From the NCBI GenBank assembly GCA_910588615.1, contig CAJUOI010000002.1, positions 41,125-105,124 on the forward strand: a stretch of DNA of 64,000 nt. Reading direction: 5' to 3'. The translations under genes were made by a program, and so were the position numbers. The notes below the pieces were generated by a model. The model had not been told where the DNA came from and searched no databases. It saw only the letters and a program-made list of their open reading frames with translations. Every line of letters starts with the position of its first letter. Position 1 is the stretch's first letter. Below, piece by piece: positions 23,506 to 32,105 of this stretch. The DNA comes from an uncultured Christensenellaceae bacterium (GTDB taxonomy: Bacteria; Bacillota; Clostridia; Christensenellales; Borkfalkiaceae).

Positions 23506-24071
23506 CGTTGTTTCGCCATGCCGATAAAATATTCGTGCAGGCGCAAATCGTCCGTCAGCTCGGGATGAAACGCCGTTGCAAGAATCCTGCCCCGTCTAAC
23601 CGCAACGATTTTTTCAGCGTAGGTTGCCAGTACCTCCACGCCCTTGCCCGTGCGTTCGATATAGGGCGCGCGGATGAACACCGCCTCGACCTCGCCAACG
23701 CCTTTCACGGGCAAAGCGGTGCGGAAGGAGCCCAGCTGCCGCCCGTAGGCGTTGCGCTTTACGCTTACGTCGAGCGCAGCGAAATACACGTTTTTATCGT
23801 TCGTCAGCTCGTTTGCAAGCAAAATCAGCCCTGCGCAGGTGCCGAATACGGGAAGTCCGCCTTCGATCGCCTGTTTCACGGGCTCGAACAAACCCTCCTC
23901 GCGCATGAGCTTACCCTGCACGGTCGATTCCCCCCCGGGGAGAATCACGCCGTCCAATCCGTCCGTAAAATGCGCTCTGCGGCGGATTTCCGCCGTTTCG
24001 ACGCCGAGCTTTGCAAGAGCCCGTTCGTGTTCGATAAACGCCCCCTGCAGAGCAAAAACTCCGATTTTCAT
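23502..24071 (-). CDS. pdxT: Pyridoxal phosphate synthase glutaminase subunit
   Basis: This 189-residue glutamine amidotransferase feeds ammonia to PdxS for vitamin B6 synthesis. The oxyanion segment ILPGGEST, the nucleophile in FGTCAGLILLA (cysteine near residue 79) and the histidine-glutamate pair in TAFHPELTDD complete the catalytic triad. ATG 24071 gives the family N-terminus MKIGVFALQG; upstream in-frame codons are spurious. pdxS lies 178 bases upstream on the same strand, a wider gap than usual, holding a dispersed repeat. Confidence 0.95.
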   Translation of the reverse strand: MKIGVFALQGAFIEHERALAKLGVETAEIRRRAHFTDGLDGVILPGGESTVQGKLMREEGLFEPVKQAIEGGLPVFGTCAGLILLANELTNDKNVYFAALDVSVKRNAYGRQLGSFRTALPVKGVGEVEAVFIRAPYIERTGKGVEVLATYAEKIVAVRRGRILATAFHPELTDDLRLHEYFIGMAKQR

Positions 24072-24127
24072 AATAACCCTTATAACAAAACCGTGCGATC
24101 CCCGCAATCGTTCCCTCCGCCGTTCCG

Positions 24128-24155
24128 TTATTCCGAGGCGTAGCCAAAGAATCTT
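24128..24155 (+). repeat. Copy 2 of the dispersed intergenic repeat
   Basis: TTATTCCGAGGCGTAGCCAA followed by AGAATCTT, inserted between pdxS and pdxT. Confidence 0.5.
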
Positions 24156-24249
24156 ATCAACGAAGTCCGTCGCTTATCTCGTGAGATGCTTCACCCGCAA
24201 GGGGGTCAGCATGAACGTAAATAACGCTGTCGGTCGACACGTTTTAAAA

Positions 24250-25125
24250 TTATTTCCCTCTTTCTTCCATAATGAGTTTGATTTCGTTTTCGTTGATGCC
24301 CACCATGGCTTCCCCCAGATCCTCCGAAAGCTCGGCAAGCAACTTGGGATTGTCGAAGTTCGTAACCGCCTGCACGATGGCGCGGGCGCGCTTTGCGGGA
24401 TTGCCCGACTTAAAAATGCCGCTGCCGACGAACACGCCCTCCGCGCCGAGCTGCATCATCAACGCCGCATCCGCAGGGGTCGCCACGCCCCCCGCCGCGA
24501 AATTGACGACGGGCAGCTTTCCGTGTTCGTGCACGAATTTAACAAGGTCGTAAGGCACGCAGAGTGTTTTTGCCTCTTCGTACAGTTCGTCCCCGCGCAT
24601 GGACACGACCTTGCGTATTTCGCTCTGCATCATGCGCATATGCCGCACCGCCTGCACCACGTCGCCCGTCCCCGGTTCGCCCTTGGTGCGGATCATGCTC
24701 GCCCCCTCCGTAACGCGCCGAAGGGCTTCGCCCAGATCGCGCGCGCCGCATACGAAGGGCACCGCGAACGCGTTTTTGTCGATGTGGTACTTGTCGTCGG
24801 CGGGAGAAAGCACCTCGCTCTCGTCGATATAATCGATTTCGATTGCCTGTAAAATCTGCGCCTCGGCAATATGCCCGATACGGCACTTTGCCATCACGGG
24901 AATGCTGACGGCGTTCTGAATGCCCTTGATCATTTTGGGGTCGGACATTCTCGACACCCCGCCCGCCGCGCGGATATCCGCGGGAATACGCTCCAACGCC
25001 ATAACGGCGCACGCGCCCGCTTCCTCTGCAATTTTCGCCTGTTCTGGCGTAGTAACGTCCATGATGACGCCGCCCTTTAACATTTGAGCCAGATTTCTGT
25101 TGAGTTCGCTGCGATTGTTTTCCAT
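24250..25125 (-). CDS. pdxS: Pyridoxal phosphate synthase lyase subunit
   Basis: This 291-residue protein condenses ribose 5-phosphate, glyceraldehyde 3-phosphate and PdxT-derived ammonia into pyridoxal phosphate. Highly conserved blocks include [13 protein letters not shown] near residue 18, [32 protein letters not shown], the lysine in [14 protein letters not shown] and [20 protein letters not shown]. Length matches the family. ATG 25125 has an AAAGGAG site. It follows a fur-type gene by 11 bases, so it probably belongs to the ruvX-fur transcript. Confidence 0.98.
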   Translation of the reverse strand: MENNRSELNRNLAQMLKGGVIMDVTTPEQAKIAEEAGACAVMALERIPADIRAAGGVSRMSDPKMIKGIQNAVSIPVMAKCRIGHIAEAQILQAIEIDYIDESEVLSPADDKYHIDKNAFAVPFVCGARDLGEALRRVTEGASMIRTKGEPGTGDVVQAVRHMRMMQSEIRKVVSMRGDELYEEAKTLCVPYDLVKFVHEHGKLPVVNFAAGGVATPADAALMMQLGAEGVFVGSGIFKSGNPAKRARAIVQAVTNFDNPKLLAELSEDLGEAMVGINENEIKLIMEERGK

Positions 25126-25136
25126 ATAGCACTCCT

Positions 25137-25514
25137 TTATCGGTTACGGCACTTTTCGCACACGCCGTAAAATGAAATTTCCGTCCGTTCCGTAATAAAG
25201 TTTTCCGTCTTAACGCCCGAAAGCGCCTTCGCAAGCTCGGGCGCGAACACGTCCCGCACCGCGCCGCAAACACGGCACCGTGCGTGAAAATGCGGGGTCA
25301 GCGTCGCGTCGTACAAGTCGTCGCTCCCCGCTACGTGCAGCCGCACCGCGCGCCCGACGCGCGCAAAGGAAGAGAGCACGCGGAACACCGTGCCCCGTCC
25401 GATATCGGCGCCCGACGCGCACAGATACTCGTACACCTCCGTCGCAGACGGGTGCCCGAGCGCAACCAGCGCGTCGTAAACGGTCTGTTTTTGTTTCGTA
25501 TTGCGCTCGGTCAT
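25137..25514 (-). CDS. Fur/PerR family transcriptional regulator
   Basis: This 125-residue winged-helix metalloregulator has a DNA-binding N-terminus ([34 protein letters not shown]) and a metal region with [10 protein letters not shown] (histidines and a structural zinc CxxC) and a final CEKC. The set is typical of Fur-family proteins, and the PerR or Zur type cannot be separated by eye. It overlaps the ruvX-DUF1292 stop (ATGA) and is followed after 11 bases by pdxS. No operator was identified. Confidence 0.9.
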   Translation of the reverse strand: MTERNTKQKQTVYDALVALGHPSATEVYEYLCASGADIGRGTVFRVLSSFARVGRAVRLHVAGSDDLYDATLTPHFHARCRVCGAVRDVFAPELAKALSGVKTENFITERTEISFYGVCEKCRNR

Positions 25515-26287
25515 TCCTCGTCGTCGCCGTCCGAATCGAGCATCGCCGCTTCGTCGGCATCCTCGAAGTCCTCGTACTGGCGGCAGAACTCCGCAAATAC
25601 CTCGTCGAGCAACGCCTCGTCCTCAAGCTGTTCGAGCGTCTCCTCGTCCTCCTCGCCCACAATGTGGAAAATCGCGATTTCGTCGTCCTCTTCTTCCTCG
25701 CTCTCCTCCGCCTCGCGCTCGGGCGTAAGCGCCGCGTACCATTCTCCCTTGTATTCAAAGGTCATGATGTGCTCAAACCGATCCTTGTTTCCCTCTTCGT
25801 CCACAAGCTCGACGACGTTGTTTTCCTCATCGTAATCTTCTCTTTCTTCCTTCATTTTCAACTCCTTTTTAGCTCTTGCAAGCCAACTTTCTAAAATATA
25901 CGCCGCCGCCAACGAGTCGACGGCTTTCTTTTTCTTGTCCTTTTTGGCGCTGATTCCCATTGCGTTCAAATCGTTTCTCGCCGCGCGCGTGGTATAGCGT
26001 TCGTCCTCGAACTCCACGGGAAGGGAGGTCATCTCTTGCAACGCCGCAACGAATCTCCGAGTCTTTTGCGTCTGTCCGCTCTCCGTGCCGTCGGCGTTAA
26101 ACGGCAGTCCGCAGACGATGCGGCTTGCGCCGCGCCCCTCGGCAAGTGCTGCGATAGCCCGCACGTCCTCGTTGAAATTGCCCGTACGGAAATAGGTATC
26201 CGAGGGGATCGCATACTCCCCGAACGGGTCGCTGAACGCCACGCCGATGCGCCTGTCGCCGATATCGAATGCCGCTATCACTTCCAT
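25511..26287 (-). CDS. ruvX: RuvX/YqgF nuclease-fold protein fused to a DUF1292 domain
   Basis: The protein has 258 residues. The first 140 are YqgF/RuvX (Holliday junction resolvase-like, also linked to 16S rRNA 5' processing), with IAAFDIGDRRIGVAFSDP, IVCGLPFNADG, FEDERYTT and AVDSLAAAYILE. Residues about 150-215 match DUF1292 (YrzB-like): NVVELVDEEGNKDRFEHI and EWYAALTPE. A very acidic tail follows. In most Firmicutes the two are adjacent separate genes; here they form one frame. ATG 26287 lies six bases after a TATAAT box with no ribosome-binding site, so the mRNA is predicted to be leaderless. Confidence 0.9.
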   Translation of the reverse strand: MEVIAAFDIGDRRIGVAFSDPFGEYAIPSDTYFRTGNFNEDVRAIAALAEGRGASRIVCGLPFNADGTESGQTQKTRRFVAALQEMTSLPVEFEDERYTTRAARNDLNAMGISAKKDKKKKAVDSLAAAYILESWLARAKKELKMKEEREDYDEENNVVELVDEEGNKDRFEHIMTFEYKGEWYAALTPEREAEESEEEEDDEIAIFHIVGEEDEETLEQLEDEALLDEVFAEFCRQYEDFEDADEAAMLDSDGDDEE

Positions 26288-26293
26288 ACGCAA

Positions 26294-26322
26294 ATTATAG
26301 CATAAACGGACGGGAATGTAAA
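26294..26322 (-). promoter_or_regulatory. Promoter of ruvX-DUF1292 (leaderless)
   Basis: TTTACA (26322-26317), 17-base spacer, TATAAT (26299-26294), six bases before ATG 26287. Confidence 0.7.
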
Positions 26323-26341
26323 CCGATTACGGAAAATAAAA

Positions 26342-26369
26342 TATCCGTTCCGAAATTTCGGAACGGATA
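26342..26369 (-). terminator. Terminator after the DUF1292-like membrane protein gene
   Basis: A 14-base perfect palindromic stem TATCCGTTCCGAAA with its complement is followed by a T-rich run on the minus strand. Confidence 0.8.
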
Positions 26370-26375
26370 CCGTAA

Positions 26376-27155
26376 CTATTTATGAATGGTCTTACCGTCG
26401 TCGCTTCTGCCTGCGTAACTTCCGTCGGCATTGTAAAACGTCTTTCCGTCGTAACTGTACACCGTCTGGGTGCACCCCATATCGTTGGTAAACGTGTACT
26501 CTTTCGCCCCCTGCGATTCTCCCGAATAGCCGCGCTTAAACGCCCGCACCATCGGGCTGTCGCCGATCCCGATGTTGATAAGCGAAAGCAGCGCCTTAAT
26601 GAACTCCCACAAAATCCAGAGGGGAAGCAGCAGGATCGTGAGGATGATCCACCCTGCCTTCTTTCCCCCGCCGCCCTTTTCCTTTGCGGCTTTGGCGGTT
26701 GGTGCGGCGGAAACGGACGGATCCGTGGCCGCAGCCGCGCTCGCCTCCTCCGCATCTCCTTTGTCCGAAGCCTCGCTTTTGCTCTCCTCTTCGTAGCCCT
26801 CGCCCGTAAAGTGCCGTTTCACCGTTTCGAGCATTTCGTCGTCCCGCTCGTCCACCATATAATACTGCCCGTCGTCCGATTGAACCAGATACAACGTATA
26901 CAGCAAATCGTCGCTCGGGTTGTTTACCACGAGATATAGGCGGTATCTGTCTCCCCGCTTGAAGGTGCCGGCCGCGCGGCATTCGCACTCGTACGTTTCC
27001 TCGCCGCTCTCCATTTCCACCGTAAAATTTTCAAATTGCTGCGTCTGAAACATCTGCACGAGACCGTTTACGATTTCTTCGCCGTCGTTTAAAAGCAGAC
27101 AGTCGTCTAAGTCCACCCCGTCCATCGTTAAATCGGGCGTCTGATCCTCCGCCAT
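26376..27155 (-). CDS. Hypothetical protein with an acidic cytoplasmic domain and one membrane helix
   Basis: This 259-residue protein is not assigned to a family with confidence. Residues about 1-110 are acidic and beta-rich (FTVEMESGEETYECEC, GDRYRLYLVVNN, YTLYLVQSDDG), somewhat like DUF1292-type domains. Residues about 118-160 are low-complexity alanine, serine and glutamate. A hydrophobic helix lies at about 166-192. The C-terminus ends in short aromatic-glycine repeats (YSYDGKTFYNADGSYAG). It has its own promoter and a GGAGG site at the start. Confidence 0.55.
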   Translation of the reverse strand: MAEDQTPDLTMDGVDLDDCLLLNDGEEIVNGLVQMFQTQQFENFTVEMESGEETYECECRAAGTFKRGDRYRLYLVVNNPSDDLLYTLYLVQSDDGQYYMVDERDDEMLETVKRHFTGEGYEEESKSEASDKGDAEEASAAAATDPSVSAAPTAKAAKEKGGGGKKAGWIILTILLLPLWILWEFIKALLSLINIGIGDSPMVRAFKRGYSGESQGAKEYTFTNDMGCTQTVYSYDGKTFYNADGSYAGRSDDGKTIHK

Positions 27156-27187
27156 AAAATTATCCTCCGTATTTTCTTGTTAAATAT

Positions 27188-27216
27188 ATTATAAGATATG
27201 CTCGCCGACTTGTCAA
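27188..27216 (-). promoter_or_regulatory. Promoter of the hypothetical membrane protein gene
   Basis: TTGACA (27216-27211), 17-base spacer, TATAAT (27193-27188). Confidence 0.8.
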
Positions 27217-27342
27217 TTCTTTTATCAATTCTTTTAATAAAAAACCAACGCCGTTGCCGTAATTTCAATTGGGAATATTCGGTAAGGCGCAGGAAAAAAA
27301 GAATTAGGCGTGGCGTGAAAGCGTATTTCCAATAGGGAAGAT

Positions 27343-27376
27343 AAAAAGCGAAGAAATTCAAAATTCTTCGCTTTTT
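27343..27376. terminator. Bidirectional terminator
   Basis: The stem AAAAAGCGAAGAA with its complement is flanked by A and T runs, and follows the frameshifted gene ending at 27400. Confidence 0.75.
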
Positions 27377-27399
27377 ATAATTTTCCGACACATTGAAAT

Positions 27400-27743
27400 T
27401 TATAAGTCAAAAAAAACTTTTTTTAAGCGTTCTTCGTTTATGCCGTCGCGCTCCCGCCACCTGTTGACGGGATACGCAAAGTCGTTTTTGTATTCTATCG
27501 GATCACGCTCGTACTCGTTTACGAACTTTTCGACATAGCACGGGCATTCCTTGGTATCCAACACACCGCAAATACCGAGAATGTTAAGAATAGCATTTCG
27601 CCGTGCGTACGTCGCGGCATATCGTCGAACATATAGCCTTCGGATTTGGCAATCGCAAAATCCTCTTCGGAAGTGTCGTAGTCGTCCTTCCAACCGGCGC
27701 TCGTCCAATATCTATCAAATAAAGTCTTTAATCCCTTGTCCAT
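27400..27743 (-). pseudogene. Small hypothetical gene interrupted by a one-base frameshift
   Basis: The first frame (ATG 27743, GGAG site upstream) reads MDKGLKTLFDRYWTSAGWKD and continues to MPRRTHGE. A second frame resumes with AILNILGICGVLDTKECPC and runs to the stop at 27400. One extra A in the AAA near 27610 joins them as THGENAILNILG, giving a protein of about 114 residues. No family was recognised. The size and composition fit orphan cytoplasmic or immunity-type proteins, but this is not demonstrated. Confidence 0.5.
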
Positions 27744-28074
27744 TATACCAATACTCCGATAAATCACTGTTTATCGCTCTATTAACCGCAACTCAATCAA
27801 AAGGTAAAGTTAAAACGCACTCACCTGGCTTGCAAGGTATAGTGCGCTCTATACTTACATTCTGTTCCTGTGGTAAATTCCCTATGGGAATTACGATAAG
27901 CCGCGCCTTTTTTGATGTTTATATTGCGTGGACGAACAAGGCTACTTGTAGCCGAGTGAGATATAGAATGTTTTAAATATCCATCTAAATTCAATCGGTT
28001 GCGTTCTTTCGTTCTTCGTGATATAATGATTGCACGATAAACAGTAATTTGGCGATGCAAAAAGGAGAATGGCA
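27744..28074. other. Intergenic stretch with a possible mobile-element remnant
   Basis: No convincing gene. A minus-strand frame (28075-27821) contains INIKKGAAYRNSHREFTTGT and CKYRAHYTLQAR, which looks conserved rather than random but has no ribosome-binding site and may be a remnant. A near-palindrome AATTCCC-tat-GGGAATT lies at 27876-27892. The right part holds the promoter of the 28075 gene. Confidence 0.3.
27999..28027 (+). promoter_or_regulatory. Promoter of the 28075 gene
   Basis: TTGCGT (27999-28004), 17-base spacer, TATAAT (28022-28027). Confidence 0.65.
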
Positions 28075-28569
28075 ATGAAAGATAAAGAGATGACTTTTGA
28101 AGAAAAGTTGAACGTAATGAAAAAATTAGGACTTCAAAAAGAATGGGCGAAATGGGAATTGAAACAAGAAAGCGACGTTTGGGCGGTTTTGGCTTCTTTC
28201 CGTTTTTTAAAGCCGATTAGCGACCACCTTGAATTTCATAGAGGCGGCTTTGCGAATATGATAAAAAAATATCAAGAGCAAGGCGAGCTTGACGAAAGAT
28301 TTCCCGAAGTATCCGCACTGATAAAAGAAGGCGCTTCGATAGAAAGCATAGAAAAGTTTGCATTTGAAAGAGTTCAGGAAGCTGTCGAGTGCATTTTATA
28401 TCAACTCGGCGACCAAGAGTCTGCGGAATGTGCAGACGTTTTCGACGAAATTGATTTTTCCCAAATGAATTCACTTAGGCTTATGGAAGTCGGACCGGAC
28501 GGAAAACCGACGGGGCGTTATGCTATCGAGCTTCACGGAAAAATTCCTTTTTCAGATTTGGAAGATTGA
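28075..28569 (+). CDS. Hypothetical cytoplasmic protein
   Basis: This 164-residue, helix-rich, acidic protein (MTFEEKLNVMKKLGLQKEWA; DHLEFHRGGFANMIKKYQEQ) has no signal peptide or membrane helix. ATG 28075 is taken rather than the in-frame ATG at 28069 because AAGGAG lies seven bases before 28075 and too close to 28069. It is more AT-rich than the neighbouring housekeeping genes, which hints at acquisition. It has its own promoter and terminator. No family recognised. Confidence 0.6.
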   Translation: MKDKEMTFEEKLNVMKKLGLQKEWAKWELKQESDVWAVLASFRFLKPISDHLEFHRGGFANMIKKYQEQGELDERFPEVSALIKEGASIESIEKFAFERVQEAVECILYQLGDQESAECADVFDEIDFSQMNSLRLMEVGPDGKPTGRYAIELHGKIPFSDLED

Positions 28570-28599
28570 CCGTGTTTTTGCCTATTATATAATAATCAA

Positions 28600-28632
28600 T
28601 AAAAAAGACGCGGCTTACGCCGCGCCCTTTTT
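28600..28632. terminator. Bidirectional terminator
   Basis: A short CGCGGC-ttac-GCCGCG stem between an A run and a T run separates two converging genes. Confidence 0.75.
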
Positions 28633-28822
28633 AATTTTGAGCGGATTTTTCCGAATTTCCCTCGGACATTGCTTTCAGCTTTTCGTCCATCAGTTCGTTC
28701 ACCTTTTGGGTCAACTCCGACTGGCTCTTCTTAACAAGGCAACGCGCCTTGTAGCTGTTTGCCGTAAGCAGCGCACCGCCGACGGCGCCGAGCATCAATC
28801 CGAGACAAAACACTTTTTCCAT
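28631..28822 (-). CDS. Small YtxH-like membrane-anchored protein
   Basis: This 63-residue protein has an N-terminal glycine-alanine-rich hydrophobic helix (about 5-22: FCLGLMLGAVGGALLTA) followed by a charged helical tail (SQSELTQKVNELMDEKLK). This is the general plan of YtxH-type proteins. An AGGAGGCAGAT segment precedes the ATG. It is downstream of the SANT-like gene on the same strand. No specific function can be assigned. Confidence 0.55.
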   Translation of the reverse strand: MEKVFCLGLMLGAVGGALLTANSYKARCLVKKSQSELTQKVNELMDEKLKAMSEGNSEKSAQN

Positions 28823-28864
28823 ATCTGCCTCCTCTCGAAAACAGTTTGTGAAATTAACCGCCCG

Positions 28865-29437
28865 TTATTCCTCTTGCCCGCTGCGTAATTTTTCCAATTC
28901 CGAACGCAGACGCTCGTTTTCCTTGCGCAGGTCTATCGCAAGCCGCGAATACAGCGCGTCGATTTCCCGTTCGAGCTTACGCTGCAAAAAAGTCTTTTCC
29001 TGCGGGATCCCCGCTTCTTCCGCCGCCTTCGCCACCCGCTCGGGCTGCTTCTTTACAAGATTGCGGTATTTGTTCTGCATCCGAAGCATCAGTTTTTCAT
29101 CCCCGCCGGATACGTTGATGATAGCGCGGCGCACCGAAAGCCCTTTACTTTTTTCCTGCAACACACGGCGCAGCATTTCGTCCGTTTCCTCTTCGGTGAA
29201 CGGCTTGATTTCGCCTGCCTGCAACCCCTTGCCGTCGAGAATCGCATTCACGCGCGAATCCTCACGCTTCTTCAAAAACGCGTAATAATAGTTGCGGACG
29301 CTCCCCTTGGCGCGGCTGTGCTCCTTGCCGTACGTTTCGAAGAGATACGAAAGCGTTTTGCCTGCGTTTTTTCCCGTGTAGATGTACTCGATCAGTCCCG
29401 TAGCTTCCTCTTCCGTGTAACCGTTGATCTTATTCAT
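28865..29437 (-). CDS. Putative DNA-binding protein with a coiled-coil tail
   Basis: This 190-residue protein starts at ATG 29437 with GAGGTGAAGTT upstream. The N-terminal 60 residues (YTEEEATGLIEYIYTGKNAG, GSVRNYYYAFLKK) resemble the Myb/SANT-like helical domain of RsfA-type prespore regulators, though weakly. A middle region repeats a similar pattern (FTEEETDEMLRRVLQEKSKG). The last 45 residues are a strongly heptad-patterned coiled coil (LERE-ID-LYSRL-ID-RKENERLRSELEKL). A regulatory role is likely; the family is uncertain. It is divergent from the 29497 gene. Confidence 0.5.
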   Translation of the reverse strand: MNKINGYTEEEATGLIEYIYTGKNAGKTLSYLFETYGKEHSRAKGSVRNYYYAFLKKREDSRVNAILDGKGLQAGEIKPFTEEETDEMLRRVLQEKSKGLSVRRAIINVSGGDEKLMLRMQNKYRNLVKKQPERVAKAAEEAGIPQEKTFLQRKLEREIDALYSRLAIDLRKENERLRSELEKLRSGQEE

Positions 29438-29458
29438 AACTTCACCTCGGGATAATTG

Positions 29459-29486
29459 TTGACATAATTTTATCCGAGTATACATT
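29459..29486 (+). promoter_or_regulatory. Promoter of the 29497 gene (near-leaderless)
   Basis: TTGACA (29459-29464), 16-base spacer, TACATT (29481-29486), only 10 bases before ATG 29497, with no ribosome-binding site. Confidence 0.5.
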
Positions 29487-29496
29487 AAATAATGAT

Positions 29497-30375
29497 ATGC
29501 GGGTGTATTTTTTATCGGAAAAGCAAAGTGCGCTCTTTCTGGGCGGCGTTTATTTGGGTTTGGTGGACGGATTCGAGCGTTCGACGCAGCTGAACCCCGA
29601 CGACGGCATCTTCTGCGAAATCGCGCCCCCGAACGGGTACCTGCCCGTGCGCTTCCGTTTCGACGGCAATTTTTTACTCGATCCTCCCCCCAACGTAAAT
29701 CTGTATTTTACCGAAAACGCCGTATGCGTGTACTGCTTCGGTTTTTTATCCGAAAACCAGACGCTTCGCGTGCTCTTTCAAAAGCGTATCGGCGGCACGC
29801 TGTTCACGCTCTACCGTCAGGGGACGCTGCAACTGAACGTGGAAAACGAGACGGGTTTCCATATCGTTCCCCTTTCCGACGCGTTCGAGGAATGCAATAT
29901 TATCCCTTACGGGCACGATTTCCTCGTGGAAGGCGACGGCGCGTTTCTCCTGTTGTCGTACGACGGCAAGACGGTGGTAAAATCGGAGGGAAAGGTGCTG
30001 GACGCGGGCGATACGCTGCGCGCGGAGGTGCCCTTTCACGACAGCATGGGGCACTCCGCCGTATGCGAATGGAAAAACGGGGAGCTCGTTTCCTCCGCTA
30101 TCCGCACCGCTTTCGAGCCGAGCGAAGCGACCTTTGCGCTCGCGCTCTTCGAAAGCGCGCTCATCGGAGCGGACTGCACGCCCTTTCTCGCCGACAACCT
30201 GTTGGAAAAAGCCGACGCGTTAAAGGAGTTTTTGGGGGATTACCGCTCGGTGGTACTGACCGGCGAACAGGATAAAGTCGGGCTCGTTTACGAACGCAAG
30301 GAACGCGTGTTCGACGTGCGCTATTACCGCATTTCCGTTGAAAGCGGCAAGGTTACCAATATCAAGCCCATTTAA
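29497..30375 (+). CDS. Hypothetical protein, beta-rich, cytoplasmic
   Basis: This 292-residue protein has no signal peptide or membrane helix. The N-terminal 190 residues alternate short hydrophobic strands (SALFLGGVYLGLVDGFER, FLVEGDGAFLLLSYDG), suggesting a beta-sandwich or propeller-like fold. The last 100 residues are helical and then beta (YRSVVLTG, VGLVYERKERVFDVRYYRIS). No family was recognised. The start codon has no ribosome-binding site and lies 10 bases from a -10 box, so translation is probably leaderless or nearly so. Confidence 0.6.
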   Translation: MRVYFLSEKQSALFLGGVYLGLVDGFERSTQLNPDDGIFCEIAPPNGYLPVRFRFDGNFLLDPPPNVNLYFTENAVCVYCFGFLSENQTLRVLFQKRIGGTLFTLYRQGTLQLNVENETGFHIVPLSDAFEECNIIPYGHDFLVEGDGAFLLLSYDGKTVVKSEGKVLDAGDTLRAEVPFHDSMGHSAVCEWKNGELVSSAIRTAFEPSEATFALALFESALIGADCTPFLADNLLEKADALKEFLGDYRSVVLTGEQDKVGLVYERKERVFDVRYYRISVESGKVTNIKPI

Positions 30376-30458
30376 AAGATTTCCACATTCGCGCCCCTTT
30401 GCGCAAAGGATATTTTTTATATTCCGCAATATTATTTTTTCGGTGTAATGCGTAATTA

Positions 30459-30489
30459 AAAGCTCTCGAACGAAATGTTCGAGAGCTTT
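30459..30489. terminator. Terminator between converging genes
   Basis: The stem AAAGCTCTCGAAC with its complement is followed by a short T-rich run. Confidence 0.7.
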
Positions 30490-30555
30490 CTCTCCTCGCT
30501 TGAAAGTAAAAATTTTTTTAATTCCCTATGGAAATCGCTCTTTCCGCAGCTTTTA

Positions 30556-31443
30556 TCAATACTTATTGACTTTTACGGAAGTGATTACGATTTGCTTTTC
30601 GAGCGGGACGTTAAAGGTAGCGTCGATATCTCCCTTGTTCAGCGCTTCGAAGGGTTCGTAACGGTTCAGCCGCCAATTTATTTCCGTCGTAAAACTTACG
30701 TCTTCCGCCAACGTTTTCGTGTAGTCGTTGATCGCCTTCAATAAACCGTTTTCCAGCTGCCCTTCGTAGTCCTTCGCCATGCCGAACACGCTGTAATTGT
30801 CGTCGAGCGTGCCCTGAGACGCCGTACTCGTATAGGTGTAGAAGAGCGAAGTCGCGCTGTTCTTCGGATATTTCGTTTCCTGATAGGGATTGCCGCCGTT
30901 GCCCTTTCCGCCGTCCGCACGCAAAACCTTCACGTCGCCGTTGTAGTTGCCCTTGTCGGTATAGTACATGACGAGCGCACCCGCCTTATGGTAATTCTCC
31001 GTACGGTACTGGTTGCGCGTGCCGTTGCTGAAAAACTCCCCGTAAACGGTGTAAAGCGGCGTATCGTCCAAAGTCCAGACGGACTGTGTAAACGTATTGC
31101 CTTCCTCTTCCAGCGTTTTCACGGTAGAATAATAATCGATTTCTGTAAGCTCGCCGTTCTCGATTTTATATCCGCCCCCGTAGAGGAAACTCGACCGATA
31201 GTCGTGGATGATCGTACCGTCGTAGAAGCCCGCGTTGGCGAGCTCGATAAAATGCTGAACGGTTTGGGGTGCGTCGTTGCGCGACAGAACGTAATCAACG
31301 GCATACTTCTTCCCATCGAATTCGTAGTTGATCGTGATCTCCGGGTGCTTCGTGGAACAGCCCGCAAACATGGCAAGCGCGCTCACGGACACGGCAGCAG
31401 TACAAATAACGGTGCCTAAACGGCGAAATAAATTCTTTTTCAC
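30556..31443 (-). CDS. Cyclophilin-type peptidyl-prolyl isomerase lipoprotein
   Basis: This 295-residue exported lipoprotein begins at a GTG (31443) seven bases after GGAGG. Its signal peptide ends LAMFAGC, a good lipobox. The mature part contains APQTVQHFIELANAGFYDGT, the hallmark of cyclophilin-like isomerases (equivalent to PxTVxNFxxLxxxGFYDG), followed by a FHR-like IIHDYRSSFLYGGG and the late SVFGMAKDYEGQ. It probably assists folding of exported proteins at the membrane surface. Several active-site residues differ from classical cyclophilins (the HR pair is HDYR), so catalytic activity is likely but unproven. Confidence 0.8.
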   Translation of the reverse strand: MKKNLFRRLGTVICTAAVSVSALAMFAGCSTKHPEITINYEFDGKKYAVDYVLSRNDAPQTVQHFIELANAGFYDGTIIHDYRSSFLYGGGYKIENGELTEIDYYSTVKTLEEEGNTFTQSVWTLDDTPLYTVYGEFFSNGTRNQYRTENYHKAGALVMYYTDKGNYNGDVKVLRADGGKGNGGNPYQETKYPKNSATSLFYTYTSTASQGTLDDNYSVFGMAKDYEGQLENGLLKAINDYTKTLAEDVSFTTEINWRLNRYEPFEALNKGDIDATFNVPLEKQIVITSVKVNKY

Positions 31444-31463
31444 GGAATTGCCTCCTATCCTCT

Positions 31464-31492
31464 ATTTTAACCGACATTTCCCGTTTCGTCAA
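31464..31492 (-). promoter_or_regulatory. Promoter of the cyclophilin-like lipoprotein gene
   Basis: TTGACG (31492-31487), 17-base spacer, TAAAAT (31469-31464). Confidence 0.75.
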
Positions 31493-31668
31493 GCGCTTTC
31501 GCGCCTTCCGCGCGTGAAAATTACAAAATGAATGCGTGAAATAAAAAGCGGGCGCATTCCATCACACGTGTTCCCCGCCACGGCAGGGAATAAAGAAGAT
31601 GCAAACGCGGCGGGTCATAACGCAATGCTTGACGTAATACGGAACAATTTAAAAGAACCGTTAAAAGG

Positions 31669-31694
31669 AAAAAGCCGCAGGTTATCCCTGCGGC
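31669..31694 (-). terminator. Terminator after rplL
   Basis: GCCGCAGG-gataa-CCTGCGGC followed by TTTTTCC on the minus strand, 20 bases after the rplL stop codon. It ends the ribosomal operon before any rpoB. Confidence 0.85.
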
Positions 31695-31714
31695 AGCTCC
31701 GTATCAATTTCCGA

Positions 31715-32086
31715 TTACTCCAAAACGGCGGTTGCGCCCGCTTCCTTGAGCTTGGCAAGGGCAGCTTCCGCGTCTGCCTTCGGAACGCCTTCCTTCAACA
31801 CGCCGAGACCCTCGACAGCCTTCTTTGCTTCCGCAAGACCAAGACCCGTGAATTCACGTACGACTTTGATAACGCCGATTTTGTTCGCGCCGAAATCCTT
31901 GAGCACGATGTTGAATTCCGTCTTTTCTTCTTCAGCGGGAGCAGCCTCCGCCGCACCTGCAGCGCCCGCAGCCGCTACGGGAGCAGCCGCGCTTACGCCG
32001 AATTCCGCTTCGAGCGCTTTTACGAGGTCGTTGAGTTCAACGACGGTCATTGCTTTTACTTCTTCAATGAGTTTCTGAACGTCCAT
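31715..32086 (-). CDS. rplL: Ribosomal protein L7/L12
   Basis: This 123-residue stalk protein recruits translation factors to the ribosome. It has an N-terminal dimerisation domain ([20 protein letters not shown]), an alanine-rich hinge ([20 protein letters not shown]), and the C-terminal domain [20 protein letters not shown] with [17 protein letters not shown] 32086 follows AGGAGA. It lies 19 bases after rplJ and ends at a terminator. Confidence 0.98.
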   Translation of the reverse strand: MDVQKLIEEVKAMTVVELNDLVKALEAEFGVSAAAPVAAAGAAGAAEAAPAEEEKTEFNIVLKDFGANKIGVIKVVREFTGLGLAEAKKAVEGLGVLKEGVPKADAEAALAKLKEAGATAVLE

Positions 32087-32105
32087 TTTAATTTTCTCCT
32101 TAATT

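Noticed and set aside
27821..28075. Minus-strand frame with RNSHREFTTGT and CKYRAHYTLQ
   Set aside because: No ribosome-binding site, it overlaps a promoter, and no family could be named. Kept only as a possible element remnant.
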